Translations under genes and position numbers: made by a program | Source: Xenophilus sp. AP218F | GTDB lineage: Bacteria; Pseudomonadota; Gammaproteobacteria; Burkholderiales; Chromobacteriaceae | NCBI GenBank assembly: GCA_002213445.1 | Contig: NJIE01000003.1 | Location: 186,001-250,000, forward strand | Direction: 5' to 3' | DNA length: 64,000 bases | Part shown: one piece after another, positions 22,691 to 31,085 of the stretch | Numbering within the stretch: position 1 is the stretch's first letter | How the letters are laid out: each line of letters opens with the position of its first letter | The notes under the pieces: model-generated | Told to the model about the DNA's origin: nothing | What the model saw: only the letters and a program-made list of their open reading frames with translations | The model's database searches: none

Positions 22691-25444
22691 ATGAAACTGA
22701 ATACCTTGAGCCTGCTGGTCGCCCTCAGCCTGCTGCCGACCCTGCCCGCCTTCGCCGACGTCCCCGCCGCCAGCGCCCAGAGCGCCGCGCCCGCCGCCTA
22801 CGCCAGCGTGGAAGGCATCAGCGAATACCGGCTGGCCAACGGCCTGCGCGTGCTGCTGGCCCCCGACGCCGCCAAGCCCACCGTCACCGTCAACCTGACC
22901 TATCTGGTCGGCAGCCGCATGGAAGGCTACGGCGAAACCGGCATGGCGCACCTGCTGGAGCACATGCTGTTCAAGGGCACGCCCACCAGCGGCAACCTGC
23001 TCAGCGAGCTGTCGCGACGCGGCATGAGCTTCAACGGCACCACTTACTTCGACCGCACCAATTACTACGAAACCTTCCCGGCCAGCGACGCCAACCTGGA
23101 TTGGGCGCTGGCCATGGAGGCCGACCGCATGGTCAACAGCAAGATCGCCAAGAGCGATCTGGACAGCGAATTCTCGGTGGTGCGCAACGAGATGGAGCGC
23201 GGCGAGAACAACCCCGCCTCGGCGCTGCTGCAGCAACTGGCCGCCGTCAGCTTCGACTGGCACAACTACGGCCACGACACGATAGGCGCGCGCTCCGACG
23301 TGGAAAACGTGCGCATCGAGAACCTGCAGGCTTTCTATCGCAAGTATTACCAGCCGGACAACGCGGTGCTGGTGATCGCCGGCAAGTTCGAGCCGGCCGC
23401 CGCGCTGGCCATGGCGCAGCGCCACTTCGGCAAGATTCCGCGCCCCAGCCGGGCGTTGACCCCGACCTGGACCCGCGAGCCGCAACGGGAGGGCGAGCGC
23501 GAAGTCACCGTGCGCCGCGTAGGCGATGTGCAACTGGCCGCCCTGCTCTACCACACCGCGCCGGCCAGCCACGCCGACAGCGCCGCCATCGACGCGCTGG
23601 CTCTGATCCTGGGCGACACGCCCAACGGCCGCCTGTACGCCGAACTGGTGAAAAAACAGCACGCCGTCGCCGCCGGCGCCGCGCCGTTCAGCCTGGCCGA
23701 AGGCGGCTACATCGTGTTCTACGCCCAATTGTCCAAAGAGCAGAAGCTGGCCCGGCTCAAGCCCCTGTTCGAAGCAGCGGTGGAGAGCTTCCGCGCCAAG
23801 CCGGTGACCGAACAGGAATTGAAGCGCGCCAAAACCGTGCTGCTCAACCAGATCGACCAGGAACTGCGCGACCCGCAGCGGCTGGCGATCAGCCTGTCCG
23901 AATCCATCGCCGCCGGCGACTGGCGGCTGTTCTTCCTGCACCGCGACCGCATCGAGGCGCTGACGGCGGCCGACGTGCAACGCGCGGCGGAAAACTATTT
24001 CACGCCCGACAACCGCAGCTACGGCCAATTCATCCCCGCCGCCCAACCCAAGCGCGCGGCGATCCCCGCCGCGCCGGACGTCCCCAAGCTGGTAGCAGGC
24101 TACCGCGGCAAGGCGGCGCTGGAAGCCGGCGAAGCCTTTGATTCCAGCCCGGCCAATATCGCCGCCCGCACCGAGCGCGCGCAACTGGCCAACGGCGCGC
24201 AGCTGTCGCTGCTGCCCAAGAAAACCCGCGGCAACACCGTCTACGGCAACTGGTTCTTCGGCTTTGGCAACGAGGCCTCGCTGCGCGGCCAGCGCACCGT
24301 CGCCAGCGTCAGCGCCGCGCTGCTGATGCGCGGCAGCCAGCGCTACGACCGCGCCGCCATCGCCGACAAGCTGAACGCGCTGCAAGCCGACCTCGGCATC
24401 AGCCTCGGCGGCCAGGGCGTGGCCGTGCGCTTCAAGACCACTCGCGACAACCTGCCGGCGCTGCTCGATCTGATCGCCGACATCCTGCAACATCCCGCCT
24501 ACCCGGCCGCCGAGTTCGCCGAATTCAGGCAACAGGCCCTGGCCAGCGTGGAAGCCGCGCGCAGCTCGCCCGAGGCGCTGGCCGACCAGGCGCTGAGCCA
24601 GAAGCTCAACCTCTATCCCAAGGACGATTACCGCTACCGTCCGACGCTGGACGAACGCCAGGAGCGGATGCGGGCGCTGACGCTCGCCGAGGTCAAGCGC
24701 TTCCATCAGCGCTTCTACGGCGCCAATGAAGGCAAGCTCGCGCTGGTCGGCGATTTCGACGCGGCGGCGACCAAGGCCCGGCTGGACAAGCTGTTCGGCC
24801 GCTGGAACAGCCAGACGCCGTTCCGGCGCATCGAGACCAAATTGCCGGACGCCAAGCCCGACGCCATCTCGCTGCAAACGCCTGACAAGGCCAACGCCGT
24901 CTACGTCGCCTCGCAGCCGCTGGCGCTGCGCGACACCGCGCCGGACTACATCGCGCTGCAACTGGGCAATTACATCCTGGGGGGCGGCGCCGAGTCGCGG
25001 CTGTTCAAGCGCCTGCGCCAGCAGGACGGCCTGAGCTACGGCGCGGGCAGCGACGTGAGCGCCTCCAGCCGCGATACCGTGGGTTGGTGGAATCTGGAAG
25101 CCAGCTTCGCGCCGCAGAATCTGGACAAGCTCAAGCAAGGCATCCGCGAAGAAGTGGCGCGCCTGCTGCGCGACGGCGTCACCGAGAAGGAGCTGGCCGA
25201 CGCCAAGCAAGGCCTGTTGCAGGCCCTGAAGCTGACTCTGGCCGAAGACAGCGCGCTGGTCGGGCTGCAAGAGGAACAGCTGGAGCAGAAGCGCGACATG
25301 AGCGATATCGAGCGCCGCAAGGGGATCGCCGAGCGGACCACGGTGGCCGACGTCAACGCCGCGCTGCGCAAATACCTGGACCCGGAACGGCTCACCCAGG
25401 TTTACGCTGGCGACTTCGCCGCCAAGACCCCGGCCGCGCGCTGA
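22691..25444 (+). CDS. Secreted M16-family zinc metalloprotease (double domain)
   Basis: A pitrilysin/PqqL-type protease of about 917 residues. The ATG at 22691 gives a clean signal peptide (KLNTLSLLVALSLLPTLPAFA then DVPA), so the enzyme should be periplasmic; the frame is open ten codons further upstream. The first M16 half carries the inverted zinc motif HLLEH (87-91) with a distal glutamate near 167 (RNEMERGEN). The second half (from about 490) is the non-catalytic pair, as in the family. Substrate cannot be read from sequence; PqqL-like proteins degrade imported peptides or protein fragments. It is monocistronic and ends at a terminator. Confidence 0.9.
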   Translation: MKLNTLSLLVALSLLPTLPAFADVPAASAQSAAPAAYASVEGISEYRLANGLRVLLAPDAAKPTVTVNLTYLVGSRMEGYGETGMAHLLEHMLFKGTPTSGNLLSELSRRGMSFNGTTYFDRTNYYETFPASDANLDWALAMEADRMVNSKIAKSDLDSEFSVVRNEMERGENNPASALLQQLAAVSFDWHNYGHDTIGARSDVENVRIENLQAFYRKYYQPDNAVLVIAGKFEPAAALAMAQRHFGKIPRPSRALTPTWTREPQREGEREVTVRRVGDVQLAALLYHTAPASHADSAAIDALALILGDTPNGRLYAELVKKQHAVAAGAAPFSLAEGGYIVFYAQLSKEQKLARLKPLFEAAVESFRAKPVTEQELKRAKTVLLNQIDQELRDPQRLAISLSESIAAGDWRLFFLHRDRIEALTAADVQRAAENYFTPDNRSYGQFIPAAQPKRAAIPAAPDVPKLVAGYRGKAALEAGEAFDSSPANIAARTERAQLANGAQLSLLPKKTRGNTVYGNWFFGFGNEASLRGQRTVASVSAALLMRGSQRYDRAAIADKLNALQADLGISLGGQGVAVRFKTTRDNLPALLDLIADILQHPAYPAAEFAEFRQQALASVEAARSSPEALADQALSQKLNLYPKDDYRYRPTLDERQERMRALTLAEVKRFHQRFYGANEGKLALVGDFDAAATKARLDKLFGRWNSQTPFRRIETKLPDAKPDAISLQTPDKANAVYVASQPLALRDTAPDYIALQLGNYILGGGAESRLFKRLRQQDGLSYGAGSDVSASSRDTVGWWNLEASFAPQNLDKLKQGIREEVARLLRDGVTEKELADAKQGLLQALKLTLAEDSALVGLQEEQLEQKRDMSDIERRKGIAERTTVADVNAALRKYLDPERLTQVYAGDFAAKTPAAR

Positions 25445-25471
25445 GACCGCCCGCCCGTCAGCCCGCCCGTC

Positions 25472-25502
25472 AGCCCGCCGCGCTTCGCCCGGCGGGCTTT
25501 TT
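25472..25502 (+). terminator. Terminator of the M16 protease gene
   Basis: AGCCCGCCG and CGGCGGGCT form a 9-bp stem around a nine-base loop, followed by five T residues ending at the dinB stop codon. A doubled GCCCGCCCGTCA-like repeat precedes it. Confidence 0.88.
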
Positions 25503-26602
25503 CACGCCTCCGGCTCCGCGTCCGGCAAGGGGCGGCCATCCTTGCCGAACAGCCGCAGCTGGCGCGGCAAGTCGTTTTCATCGGCCAGCTTGACGCCCAC
25601 GCCCAACAAGCGCACCGGCCGGCGGCCGCGGGCATGGCCGGCGCGCAGCAGCTCGCCGAAACGGACGTTGGACAACTGGCTGCCGCTGTTCTCCACCGTG
25701 GTCTGGCTGAAGTCGTCGAACTTGAGCTTGACCGACAGGCCGCGATAAGCGGGATTGCCGTTGCGCGCCAGGCGCGCCTGCAGCCTGTCCACCAGCTCCG
25801 GCAGCTTGGCGAGGCAGGCGGCCAGGTCGGGCAGATCGTGGGCGTAGGTTTCCTCGACGCTGATCGACTTGCGGCCGCGATCAGTCTCCACCTGCCGCTC
25901 GTCCTGGCCGCGCGACAGCTCGTACAGGCGCTCGCCCATCTTGCCGAAGTGGCGCAGCAGATCGGCCCGCTCCCAGCGCTGCAAATCGCCGCAACTCTGG
26001 ATGCCCAGCTGATGCAAGCGCCCCGCGGTCACCTTGCCGACGCCGAAGATCTTCTCCACCGGCAGCGTCTTGACGAAGGCGGCCACGTCCTGCGGCCGGA
26101 TCAGGAACTGGCCGTCGGGCTTGTTCCAGTCGCTGGCCACCTTGGCCAGGAATTTGTTGGGCGCGATGCCGGCCGAGGCGGTGATGCCCACCTCTTCGCG
26201 GATGCGGCGGCGGATGGCCTCCGCCATCCGCGTGGCGCTGCCCTGCTCGTGCGGCTGGCCGCTGACGTCGAGATAGGCCTCGTCCAGCGACAAGGGTTCG
26301 ATCAGCGGGGTGAAGGCCTGGTAGATGAGCATGATCTGCTGGCTGGCGGCGCGGTAGCGCGCCATGTCCGGCGGCACGATGATCAGGTCCGGACACAGCC
26401 TGAGCGCGCGCGCCGAGGACATCGCCGAGTGCACGCCGAAACGGCGCGCGACGTAATTGCAGGTGGCCACCACGCCGCGCGTCTCCGGCCGGCCGCCCAC
26501 CGCCAGCGGCACCGCCCGCAGGGACGGGTCGTCGCGCATCTCGATGGCGGCGTAGAAACAGTCGCAATCGACGTGGATGATCTTGCGTGGCGCGGCGCTC
26601 AT
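25502..26602 (-). CDS. dinB: DNA polymerase IV (Y-family translesion polymerase)
   Basis: DinB copies past damaged bases. The 366-residue protein has the catalytic carboxylates in HVDCDCFYAAIE and PLSLDEAYLDVSG, the steric region FGVHSAMSS, and a helix-hairpin-helix GVGKVTAGRL. Near the C-terminus RQLRLFG matches the QLxLF beta-clamp-binding motif. No LexA site is evident upstream. It follows the small SelW-like gene after five bases and is probably co-transcribed with it. Confidence 0.95.
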   Translation of the reverse strand: MSAAPRKIIHVDCDCFYAAIEMRDDPSLRAVPLAVGGRPETRGVVATCNYVARRFGVHSAMSSARALRLCPDLIIVPPDMARYRAASQQIMLIYQAFTPLIEPLSLDEAYLDVSGQPHEQGSATRMAEAIRRRIREEVGITASAGIAPNKFLAKVASDWNKPDGQFLIRPQDVAAFVKTLPVEKIFGVGKVTAGRLHQLGIQSCGDLQRWERADLLRHFGKMGERLYELSRGQDERQVETDRGRKSISVEETYAHDLPDLAACLAKLPELVDRLQARLARNGNPAYRGLSVKLKFDDFSQTTVENSGSQLSNVRFGELLRAGHARGRRPVRLLGVGVKLADENDLPRQLRLFGKDGRPLPDAEPEA

Positions 26603-26607
26603 GGCGG

Positions 26608-26904
26608 TCAGGGCTGGCGGTCGCTATGCCCCAGCGGCTTGTCCGGCGCGATGCGGTCGCGCAGGCGCTGCTTGAGCAGCTTGAGCTCGGGAAAACCGTC
26701 GTCGCGCTTGCGGTCCCAGATCAACTCTCCGTCCAGCTCCACCCGGAACACGCCGCCGCTGCCGGGAATCAGCGCCACCTCGCCCGCTTCTTTCTCGAAG
26801 GTGGTCAGCAGCTCCTGCGCCAGCCAGGCGGCGCGCAGCAGCCAGCGGCAGCCGGTGCAGTAATGGATGGCGATGCGGGGCGAACGGGAAGGCGAGGGAG
26901 TCAT
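26608..26904 (-). CDS. SelW/Rdx-family thioredoxin-fold protein
   Basis: A 98-residue protein of the Rdx (SelT/SelW/SelH) family, with a thioredoxin-like fold and CxxC in IHYCTGCRWLLRA near the N-terminus. Family features RVELDGELIWDRKRDDGFPELKLLKQRLRD follow in the C-terminal half. Bacterial SelW-like proteins are thought to be thiol redox partners, but the substrate is unknown. The frame is open to 27015; the ATG at 26904 places the CxxC at the normal distance. It lies five bases before dinB, suggesting an operon. Confidence 0.85.
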   Translation of the reverse strand: MTPSPSRSPRIAIHYCTGCRWLLRAAWLAQELLTTFEKEAGEVALIPGSGGVFRVELDGELIWDRKRDDGFPELKLLKQRLRDRIAPDKPLGHSDRQP

Positions 26905-27248
26905 GGCGCGCAGCGAAGGAAAACAAAGCCGACAGCATACCGCAGAAAAAGAAAAATGCCGCCGGCCCCCTGTTGTATTGCTTGTTTTATCGGGCGCGAA
27001 CGCCCGCTCCTCCATCTTGCTCTTGATATGTAGACTTGGCGCAGAACCGGTTATGGGGGCCGGCGGCTGGCAATGGCGTCTTGTTCAAAAACTCATTCCC
27101 GGGGCCAGTGTCCCCCACCCGTCCTGCGCTGTAAAGCCGCGGCCGCCAGTATCATTTGATGCTGCAAAGCACCATGTAACTTCGGCGCAACGATGGCCGT
27201 CGCGCCGAATTTTCTTTCCGGATCAATACGATCCTGACGAGTGCCGTC
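26905..27248. other. Intergenic region without a recognisable gene
   Basis: These 344 bases lie between two minus-strand genes and should carry the promoter of the SelW-like/dinB pair. I see a short GGGCG-CGAA-CGCCC hairpin near 26990 and a TTCGGCG/CGCCGAA inverted repeat near 27180-27212 followed by TTTTC on the plus strand. Neither can be tied to a gene. Open frames here look like chance. Confidence 0.4.
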
Positions 27249-27704
27249 TCAATGCGAATGGCTGTCCGCGCCGTCCTGCACCACGACATCCACCTTCACC
27301 TCGCCGCCCTTCTCGAACTTGAGCGTCATCGGGAAGCGGTCGCCCGCCTTCAAGGGCTGCTTCAGGCCGAACAGCATCACGTGGTAGCCGCCCGGGGCGA
27401 ATTTCACCTGCTGGCCCGGCGCCACTTCCACGCCGCCCTCCACCTTGCGCATGCGCATCACGCCGTTGTCGTTGACGTGGGTGTGCAGTTCGGCGGTTTC
27501 CGCGCGCGGCGTGGCGGCTCCGACCAGGCGATCGGCGGTCTTGCCTTTGTTGTCGAGCGCAAAGTATACGCCGCCGGTGGTGCTGGCGGCCGGCATCGCG
27601 CGGCTCCACGGGTGAACGATGTTGATCTCGCCGACCTTGTAGGAATGGGCCATCGCGGCGGCGGACAGGCACAGGCCAAGCAGCAGGGCAAAAACGCGTT
27701 TCAT
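27249..27704 (-). CDS. Periplasmic PCuAC-type copper chaperone
   Basis: PCu(A)C proteins bind Cu(I) in the periplasm and deliver it to the CuA or CuB site of cytochrome oxidase. The 151-residue product has a signal peptide (KRVFALLLGLCLSAAAMA) and the diagnostic H-x10-M-x22-H-x-M pattern: ELH, then RMRK, then GGYHVML. A His-rich tail (DSHSH) may add metal affinity. The ATG at 27704 has AGGAG seven bases upstream; the frame itself runs 12 codons further. It is divergent from the marC-like gene. Confidence 0.9.
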   Translation of the reverse strand: MKRVFALLLGLCLSAAAMAHSYKVGEINIVHPWSRAMPAASTTGGVYFALDNKGKTADRLVGAATPRAETAELHTHVNDNGVMRMRKVEGGVEVAPGQQVKFAPGGYHVMLFGLKQPLKAGDRFPMTLKFEKGGEVKVDVVVQDGADSHSH

Positions 27705-27748
27705 CTGGTTCTCCTGGTTAAGGGGCCGCCACTCTATCACGCGCGCGC

Positions 27749-27774
27749 GCGCGCCGGGCGCGACAAATTGTCGC
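27749..27774. promoter_or_regulatory. CG-repeat tract and GCGACAA-A-TTGTCGC palindrome
   Basis: Between the divergent PCuAC and MarC genes lies a perfect inverted repeat, GCGACAA (27760-27766), one base, TTGTCGC (27768-27774). It is preceded by alternating CG from about 27740. The palindrome is well placed to be an operator for the PCuAC promoter, but matches no regulator site I can name with confidence. Confidence 0.45.
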
Positions 27775-27821
27775 AGCTACGAAACGTTACAAAACTATCG
27801 CCGCAACTTTGCTTCCGTCGC

Positions 27822-27850
27822 TATCCAGTGGCCGGCGAACGCTCTACAAT
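27822..27850 (+). promoter_or_regulatory. Possible promoter of the marC-like gene
   Basis: TATCCA (27822-27827) and TACAAT (27845-27850) are separated by 17 bases, ending 29 bases before the ATG at 27880. The -10 box is good and the -35 poor. Confidence 0.4.
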
Positions 27851-27879
27851 CATCCGCTCATATACCCGGCCGTAGCACC

Positions 27880-28527
27880 ATGTTCCAGACGCTGTCCCTG
27901 CAATTCTTGTTCGGCGGGCTGTTAAGCCTGATCACCATCACCAATCCGCTGTCCAAGATACCGCTGTTCATCACGCTGACGCGCGAAATGAGCGATCTGC
28001 GCCGCGACTCGCAAGCCAAGCGCGCCTGCCTCTTCGCCGGCTCCATCATGCTGGTCAGCCTGCTGGGCGGCAACCTGATCATGGCCGCCTTCGGCATTTC
28101 CTACGGCGCGCTGCGCATCGCCGGCGGCTTCGTGGTGGCGGTGCTGGGCTATCGCATGCTGTTCCTGTCGCAAGACCCGGGGCAAGCGCCCAAGGCCGGC
28201 GGCGAGCGCGAAGACTACGCTTTCTTTCCGCTGGCCATGCCCGGCATCAGCGGCCCCGGCACCATCGCCGTGGTGATCGGCATCTCCACCGAGATCGCCG
28301 AACTCTCCACTTGGCCGGCCAAGGCGCTGGCCTTCTTCATGACTTTCGCCGCCATCGCCGGCACCTGCGTCTGCATGTGGCTGACCTTGAAGTCCTCGCT
28401 GCTGATTTCCGAGCGCCTGGGCCGCGGCGGCCGCGAGGTGATGACGCGACTGATGGGCTTCTTGCTGATCTGCATCGGCGTGCAGTTCGTCGGCTCCGGC
28501 ATCCGCACCTTCATGGCCGGCTCCTGA
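27880..28527 (+). CDS. MarC/UPF0056-family inner-membrane protein
   Basis: A 215-residue protein with six predicted membrane helices and the family opening FGGLLSLITITNPLSKIPLFITLT, then PLAMPGISGPGTIAVVIG in the second half. MarC-family proteins look like transporters of the LysE/TerC type, but no substrate is established, and the original link to antibiotic resistance was withdrawn. It is followed 61 bases later by azlC in the same direction. Confidence 0.87.
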   Translation: MFQTLSLQFLFGGLLSLITITNPLSKIPLFITLTREMSDLRRDSQAKRACLFAGSIMLVSLLGGNLIMAAFGISYGALRIAGGFVVAVLGYRMLFLSQDPGQAPKAGGEREDYAFFPLAMPGISGPGTIAVVIGISTEIAELSTWPAKALAFFMTFAAIAGTCVCMWLTLKSSLLISERLGRGGREVMTRLMGFLLICIGVQFVGSGIRTFMAGS

Positions 28528-28560
28528 CGCCGTAAAAATCGCCATCGTCATGCTATATTC

Positions 28561-28582
28561 GGGTCTTCTCTCCCCAAGACCC
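28561..28582 (+). repeat. Small hairpin ahead of azlC
   Basis: GGGTCTT and AAGACCC form a 7-bp stem around eight bases, ending six bases before the azlC ATG, where a ribosome-binding site would be expected but is not seen. TATATT just upstream could be a -10 box. Confidence 0.45.
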
Positions 28583-28588
28583 GCCGGC

Positions 28589-29296
28589 ATGACCGCCTCT
28601 TCTTTCCGACAATTCGCCGACGGCGCCCGCGACAGCCTGCCAATGCTGGTGGGCGCCGCGCCGTTCGGCGTCATCTTCGGCACCCTGGCCGTCGCGGCCG
28701 GCCTGCCGCCGTGGGCGGCGCAGGCGATGTCGCTGCTGGTCTTCGCCGGCTCGGCGCAATTCATCGCCGTCACCCTGATCGCCGGCGGCGCGGCCGCGCC
28801 CGTCGTCTGGCTCACCACCCTGGTAGTCAATCTGCGCCACGCGCTCTATAGCGCCACCCTGCTGCCCTACGCCCGCGACTGGGCCTTGTCCTGGCGCTGG
28901 CCGTTGTCGTTCTGGCTCACCGACGAAACCTTCGCCGTGGTCGAACACCGCTTCCGCACCCAGGGCGCGGCGGGCGGCGAGTGGTACTGGCTGGGCTCGT
29001 CGCTGGCGATGTACGGCAACTGGCAGTTATGGACGCTGCTCGGCATCCTGCTCGGCGCGCAGATTCCCGGTCTGGACAAGCTGGGGCTGGACTTCGCCAT
29101 GGCGGCCACCTTCGCCGCCATCGTCGCGCCGCAATTGAAAAAACGGCCAACGCTGGCCGCCGCTGCCGTAGCCGCCGCGACCGCGCTGCTGGCGCGCGGC
29201 CTGCCCTACAAGCTGGACCTGATGCTGGCCGCGCTTCTGGGCGTCGCCGCCGGCGTGATCTCGGAGCGACGCCTGCCCCCGGAGGACGCGCGATGA
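28589..29296 (+). CDS. azlC: Branched-chain amino acid exporter, large subunit AzlC
   Basis: AzlC with AzlD forms a two-part exporter (AzlCD, related to YgaZH and BrnFE) for branched-chain amino acids and methionine. The product is about 235 residues from the ATG at 28589, with several membrane segments and the family stretches GAAPFGVIFGTLAVAAGL, FAGSAQFIAVTLI and NLRHALYSATLLPY. The frame opens at 28550, but homologues start near MTASSFRQF. The stop overlaps azlD as ATGA. Confidence 0.9.
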   Translation: MTASSFRQFADGARDSLPMLVGAAPFGVIFGTLAVAAGLPPWAAQAMSLLVFAGSAQFIAVTLIAGGAAAPVVWLTTLVVNLRHALYSATLLPYARDWALSWRWPLSFWLTDETFAVVEHRFRTQGAAGGEWYWLGSSLAMYGNWQLWTLLGILLGAQIPGLDKLGLDFAMAATFAAIVAPQLKKRPTLAAAAVAAATALLARGLPYKLDLMLAALLGVAAGVISERRLPPEDAR

Positions 29297-29604
29297 ACCA
29301 TGCCTGGCTGATCGTCGGCATGCTCGCCGCCACCCTGCTCACCCGCGCCAGCTTCCTGATCTTCGGCCACAAGCTGGCTTTCCCGCGCTGGCTGGACCGC
29401 GCCCTGCATTACGTGCCGGCGGCGGTGCTGTCGGCGCTGGTGGCCCCGATGGCGCTGGCTCCGCAGGGCCAGATCGACCTGTCCTGGCGCAACGCCTATC
29501 TGGTCGGCACGCTGGTGGCCGTGGCCGTCGCCTGGAAACACGGCAAGACGCTGCTCGCCATCTCGGTCAGCTTCGTCGCCTACGGCCTGCTGCGCTGGCT
29601 ATAA
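29293..29604 (+). CDS. azlD: Branched-chain amino acid exporter, small subunit AzlD
   Basis: The 103-residue partner of AzlC has about four membrane helices and the AzlD pattern MLAATLLTRASFLIFG, ALHYVPAAVLSALVAPMAL and a C-terminal YGLLRWL. It begins with ATGA overlapping the azlC stop. Its last six bases overlap the end of the convergent NSS transporter gene. Confidence 0.88.
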   Translation: MNHAWLIVGMLAATLLTRASFLIFGHKLAFPRWLDRALHYVPAAVLSALVAPMALAPQGQIDLSWRNAYLVGTLVAVAVAWKHGKTLLAISVSFVAYGLLRWL

Positions 29605-30912
29605 GTTGTAAACCAGCACCACGCCGATCAGCAGCGGCGCGGCCCAACGGCACATGCCGCGCATCACGCCGGCCGCCGAGCGCGACAGCTGCAGCTCGTC
29701 GCGCACCGTCGGCCAGGCCACGCGCCCGGCGAACAGCGCGGTGCCGATGCAGCCCAGCGGCAGCAGGATGTTGGACGCCGTGTAGTCCATCAGCTCGAAG
29801 ATATTGCGGCCGAACAGCTTGCAGTCGGCCAGCGGGCCGAAGGACAGCGCCGCCGGCACCCCGGCCAGGAACACCAGCGCGGTGACGGCGACGGTGGCCT
29901 GGCGCCGGCTGACGCCGAATTCGTCTATCGGCAGGATCACCACCACCTCCAGCAGCGACACCGCCGAGGTCAGCGCCGCCATCAGCAGCAGCGCGAAGAA
30001 GGCGATGGCGAACAGCTGGCCATAGGGCAAATGGTTGAACACCACCGGCATCACCATGTAAGTGAGGCCGGGGCCGGCTTGCGGGTCGAGGCCGAAGGCG
30101 TAGATGGCAGGGAAGATCATCAGGCCGGCCAGCACCGAGGTCAGCGCGGTTAGGCTGGTCACCCACAGCGCGGAATTGCCCAGCCGGGTGTCGCGGCCCA
30201 GGTAGGAACCGTAAGCCAGCATGCAGCCCGCGCCTACCGACAGCGAGAAGCAGGCCAGGCCCAGCGCCTCCACCAGCATCGCCGGCGTCAGCTTGGAAAA
30301 ATCGGGACGGAACAGCGCTTCCACCCCGGCCATCGCGCCCGGCAGCGTCAGCGAGCGCGCGATCAGCGCCAGCATCATCAGGAACAAGAGCGGCATCAGC
30401 ACCTTGCCGGCGCGTTCGATGCCCTTTTGCACTCCGCCCACCACCACCAGCAGCGTCAGGCCGGCGAACAAGCCGTGGGTGAGCAAGGTATCCGCCGGGC
30501 TGCCGACGTACTGGCCGAACAAGGCGCCCAGCGCCTGCATGTCGTCGCTCATCACCCGCCCGTCCAGCGCCCGTTGCAGATAGCCCAGGGTCCAGCCGCC
30601 CACCACGCTGTAGAAGGCGAACACCAGAAAGCAGCACAAGACGCCGCTGTAGCCCAGCAGCTTCCAGCGCCGCGACCCCAGCCGCGCGAACGCGCCCACC
30701 GCGCCGCAGCCGGCGGCGCGGCCGATGGCCAGTTCGGCCTGCAGCAAGGCCATGCCCAAAGTGAAGGTGAAAGCCAGATACACCAGCAGAAACGCGCCGC
30801 CGCCGTTCATGGCGGTGACGTAAGGAAACTTCCAGATGGAACCCAGACCCACCGTGGCGCCGGCCGAAGCCAGGATGAAACCGAGACGGGAACCCCATTG
30901 CGTGCGCTGCAT
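29599..30912 (-). CDS. Sodium-dependent symporter of the NSS family, probable tryptophan uptake
   Basis: A 437-residue neurotransmitter:sodium-symporter-family protein with about 12 membrane helices and the N-terminal signature ASAGATVGLGSIWKFPYVT, followed by NGGGAFL. This is the GLGxIWKFPY form common in small bacterial NSS proteins related to TnaT, MhsT and Tyt1, carriers of Trp, Tyr and other hydrophobic amino acids. Family membership is clear; the substrate is not shown by the protein alone. The upstream Trp-rich leader and terminator point to tryptophan. An AGGAG lies six bases before the ATG. The end overlaps azlD by six bases in convergent orientation. Confidence 0.88.
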   Translation of the reverse strand: MQRTQWGSRLGFILASAGATVGLGSIWKFPYVTAMNGGGAFLLVYLAFTFTLGMALLQAELAIGRAAGCGAVGAFARLGSRRWKLLGYSGVLCCFLVFAFYSVVGGWTLGYLQRALDGRVMSDDMQALGALFGQYVGSPADTLLTHGLFAGLTLLVVVGGVQKGIERAGKVLMPLLFLMMLALIARSLTLPGAMAGVEALFRPDFSKLTPAMLVEALGLACFSLSVGAGCMLAYGSYLGRDTRLGNSALWVTSLTALTSVLAGLMIFPAIYAFGLDPQAGPGLTYMVMPVVFNHLPYGQLFAIAFFALLLMAALTSAVSLLEVVVILPIDEFGVSRRQATVAVTALVFLAGVPAALSFGPLADCKLFGRNIFELMDYTASNILLPLGCIGTALFAGRVAWPTVRDELQLSRSAAGVMRGMCRWAAPLLIGVVLVYNL

Positions 30913-30960
30913 GACAACTCCTGAAGAAACAAGCTGCCGCCGCGCGGGGTGAGACTGGAT

Positions 30961-30988
30961 ACAACAAGGCCGCCCTGTGCGGCGGCCC
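30961..30988 (-). terminator. Attenuator terminator hairpin ahead of the NSS transporter
   Basis: The minus strand forms GGCCGCC-GCACAG-GGCGGCC, a 7-bp GC stem, followed by TTGTTGT. It lies 33 bases after the stop of the Trp-rich leader and 48 bases before the transporter ATG, the position expected of the terminator in a ribosome-mediated attenuator. Confidence 0.75.
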
Positions 30989-31021
30989 GGAATGAAAACG
31001 TGAACTTCCCTGGCGCGCCGT

Positions 31022-31075
31022 TTAGCTGCGCCACCACCAATTGCGGTTGAAGGAGAAGGTTGCGTTTGTTTGCAT
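31022..31075 (-). CDS. Trp-rich leader peptide (trpL-type)
   Basis: A 17-codon open frame encodes MQTNATFSFNRNWWWRS. Three consecutive TGG codons (31031-31039) followed by Arg-Ser-stop closely resemble the ends of known trp operon leader peptides such as [14 protein letters not shown] of E. coli. TGGCGC at the Trp/Arg codons can pair with GCGCCA downstream, CGGCG in that second segment can pair with CGCCG of the terminator stem, and the terminator itself follows. That gives the alternating structures needed for attenuation. Weak point: no clear ribosome-binding site before the ATG. Nothing else in this gap is coding. Confidence 0.75.
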   Translation of the reverse strand: MQTNATFSFNRNWWWRS

Positions 31076-31085
31076 GATTTTTACA

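Noticed and set aside
22664-25270. An 868-codon minus-strand open frame opposite the M16 protease
   Set aside because: Composition is that of an antisense shadow, and the plus-strand gene has a signal peptide, zinc motif and terminator. The same reasoning applies to the long antisense frames at 19465-21540 and 30807-32579.
26867-27322. A 151-codon plus-strand frame in the gap upstream of the SelW-like gene
   Set aside because: No ribosome-binding site, no recognisable domain, and it overlaps both flanking minus-strand genes.
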